Origin: Comamonas sp. 26
Lineage (GTDB): Bacteria > Pseudomonadota > Gammaproteobacteria > Burkholderiales > Burkholderiaceae_C
DNA length: 64,000 nt
Reading direction: 5' to 3'
NCBI RefSeq assembly: GCF_002754475.1
Contig: NZ_PEFL01000003.1
Location: forward strand, 310,001-374,000
Positions 62,565 through 64,000 of this stretch are shown piece by piece (the stretch's first letter is position 1; each line of letters starts with the position of its first letter). Both the position numbers and the translations under genes were made by a program. Under the pieces are notes generated by a model. The model saw nothing but the letters and a program-made list of their open reading frames with translations. It did not search any database and had not been told where the DNA came from.

Positions 62565-64000
62565 TCAAACGCGATTGAAGTCGAAGCCGGCCTTTTGGCC
62601 TGTTCCGTAAAGCTTCAACGCGCCTTTTTCACCCACGGCATTGGGGCGATTGAAGATCCAGTTCTGCCATGCAGAAAGGCGGCCAAAAATGCGTGTGGCC
62701 ATGTTCTCGTGGCTGGCAAAGCGCAGGTTGGCTTCAAGGCCTGTGAGGGCATCGGGTGACATGGCAGCGCGCTCTTCCATGGCGATGCGGATTTCGTCTT
62801 CCCAGTCGATATCGTCCAGCGATGCGGTAACCAGACCGAGCTGCTGCGCCGCATCGCCATTGAGTGCTTTGCCGACGGCAGCCAGCGCCGCTTCAAGCGG
62901 TGCCGATTCTTCGTAAAAGCGGCGTTGCAGACGGCTTTGGTCATTGACCAGCGGCAGCAAGCCAAAGTTGAATTCGTCAAGCTGAATGACGGGCTCGCGC
63001 TGGGCATCATCGGGCAGCACCAGCATGTAGGCACGGTCGGCGCAGAAGGCCAGCTCGGCCAGCATGCCGGCAAAGCAGGAGCCGGGCTCGATCAGTGCAA
63101 ACAGCGAGCGCGATGACACATCGAGGCGCGCAAAGGTGCGGCGCAGCAGGCCCAGCGTTTGCTGCACCAGCCAGTGGTCTTTGTGTGCGATCAGGCTCTG
63201 GTCTGCGGCCAGCACCGCGGCGGCATCGCCTTCGGTTTTGAGAATCCAGGTGCCCACATCCAGCTCATTGGTGCGCAGGTGCAGGATGGCGTCATCCAGC
63301 TCACGGCCCATGGCCAGCGGCCACCATGCGGCACCTGCGTTTTCAATCGCTTTAATGCTGCTGGGCTGCGAGCCCTGCGGGGCTTTGACAGTGATGGTTG
63401 CGCTGCGCTTGCTGCGGTCAATCTGCACGCTGACATGGGTGTAGTTCAGAGCGTCAGCAGACTCTTGGCGCTGCAGTTTTGTGAGCTGTATTCCTTTGCC
63501 AGATGCCGGGCGTGAGCTTTTTTCGCTCAAAGTAGCTGCACGCTGATTCACGGCTTCGGCAAACTGCGCGGGTTTGGCGATGGCGTCCACCAGTCGCCAG
63601 TCAACCGCGCGCTGGCCGCGCACGCCTTCTACGCTGGTGCAGAAGATGTCGGCGAGGTCATGGCGTACATGGCGCTTGTCGGTCACACGGGTCAGCCCAC
63701 CGGTGCCGGGAAGTACGCCCAGCAGCGGCACTTCGGGCAGCGATACGGAAGATGATCGGTCGTCGATCAGCACGATGTCATCGCAGGCCAGAGCCAGCTC
63801 ATAACCGCCCCCGGCGCAGGCACCGTTGACGGCGGCGAGGAACTTGAGCCCGTCATGCTTTGAGCTGTCTTCCATGCCGTTGCGCGTTTCGTTGGTGAAC
63901 TTGCAGAAGTTCACCTTCCATGCGTGGGACGAGACACCCAGCATGAAGATGTTGGCACCTGAGCAGAAGATGCGGTCTTTGCCACTGGTGACGATGACGG
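62565..64000 (-). CDS. boxC: Benzoyl-CoA-dihydrodiol lyase BoxC (5' end outside window)
   Basis: BoxC hydrolytically opens the benzoyl-CoA epoxide/dihydrodiol ring, releasing formate and a C6 dialdehyde/semialdehyde CoA ester. The visible 478 codons belong to an enoyl-CoA hydratase/isomerase-like protein: VIVTSGKDRIFCSGANIFMLG at the window edge, then FLAAVNGACAGGGYELALACDDIVLID and LPGTGGLTRVTDKR, and the second half with ELAFCADRAYMLVLP, ending AGFDFNRV. The reading frame is open to base 64000, so the start codon is beyond the window. It is the first visible gene of the leftward boxCBA unit. Confidence 0.95.
   Translation of the reverse strand, partial: VIVTSGKDRIFCSGANIFMLGVSSHAWKVNFCKFTNETRNGMEDSSKHDGLKFLAAVNGACAGGGYELALACDDIVLIDDRSSSVSLPEVPLLGVLPGTGGLTRVTDKRHVRHDLADIFCTSVEGVRGQRAVDWRLVDAIAKPAQFAEAVNQRAATLSEKSSRPASGKGIQLTKLQRQESADALNYTHVSVQIDRSKRSATITVKAPQGSQPSSIKAIENAGAAWWPLAMGRELDDAILHLRTNELDVGTWILKTEGDAAAVLAADQSLIAHKDHWLVQQTLGLLRRTFARLDVSSRSLFALIEPGSCFAGMLAELAFCADRAYMLVLPDDAQREPVIQLDEFNFGLLPLVNDQSRLQRRFYEESAPLEAALAAVGKALNGDAAQQLGLVTASLDDIDWEDEIRIAMEERAAMSPDALTGLEANLRFASHENMATRIFGRLSAWQNWIFNRPNAVGEKGALKLYGTGQKAGFDFNRV

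Noticed and set aside
1..64000. CRISPR array, tRNA or rRNA genes, prophage
   Set aside because: No regularly spaced direct repeats, cloverleaf-forming tRNA sequence, rRNA segment or phage structural gene was seen on reading the window.

Overview
The window looks like chromosomal DNA of a betaproteobacterium of the Comamonadaceae, most likely Comamonas or a close relative. The reasons are the high GC content of the genes, the aerobic benzoyl-CoA (box) pathway, the Bug-type solute receptor, the mnmG-rsmG-parA-parB block, and short intergenic repeats of a kind I associate with Comamonas, Acidovorax and Delftia. The species is inferred from gene content, not from an rRNA gene; no rRNA or tRNA gene was seen.

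Layout. 1-826 holds insertion-sequence remnants (IS21-like ends, an IS256-family transposase tail with its terminal repeat). 827-4078 has arsenic and metal genes: arsA, a His/Met-rich periplasmic protein, and a headless arsH. At about 4072-4083 arsH is fused to the end of a truncated macB. 4018-11830 is a leftward iron-uptake operon with a Fur-box-like site at its head: TonB-dependent receptor, DUF3649, PepSY, DUF3325, macA, macB. 12248-15001 has an AraC regulator divergent from a frameshifted leuA. 15310-16463 has two Cys-rich proteins around an IS30 remnant. 16481-24292 is a leftward metal-efflux locus: histidine kinase, response regulator, czcC, czcA, czcB.

24293-28969 is the most striking part. 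Two AT-rich, gene-poor stretches of about 1.0 and 1.5 kb flank a dinG helicase gene and together hold five exact DnaA boxes and many near matches. Five parS or parS-like sites (33123, 39053, 40671, 41779, 43472) and parA/parB lie 4-17 kb to the right, and most genes to the left run leftwards. I read this as a candidate chromosomal origin split by dinG; dnaA itself is not in the window.

28970-39000 is mixed: pagL, a Spy-like protein, rdgC, a thiolase, copZ-cueR with a textbook MerR-type promoter, a chemoreceptor, old yellow enzyme, glutathione transferase, a BLUF photoreceptor and an FMN reductase. 39232-45016 is mnmG, rsmG, a LysE exporter, parA, an alpha/beta hydrolase and parB. 45081-55198 holds a class II aldolase-like protein, an M20 peptidase, an MFS transporter divergent from an AraC regulator, an ECF sigma/anti-sigma pair ahead of a sulfite dehydrogenase (frameshifted) and its cytochrome c, a membrane-anchored methyltransferase and two lipoproteins.

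55284-64000 is catabolic: an FAD-linked oxidase divergent from a Bug receptor, a PnrA/BMP-like protein, a PduO-type adenosyltransferase, and boxA, boxB and boxC (boxC runs off the right edge). BoxA and BoxB epoxidise benzoyl-CoA and BoxC cleaves the ring, giving aerobic benzoate breakdown through CoA thioesters.
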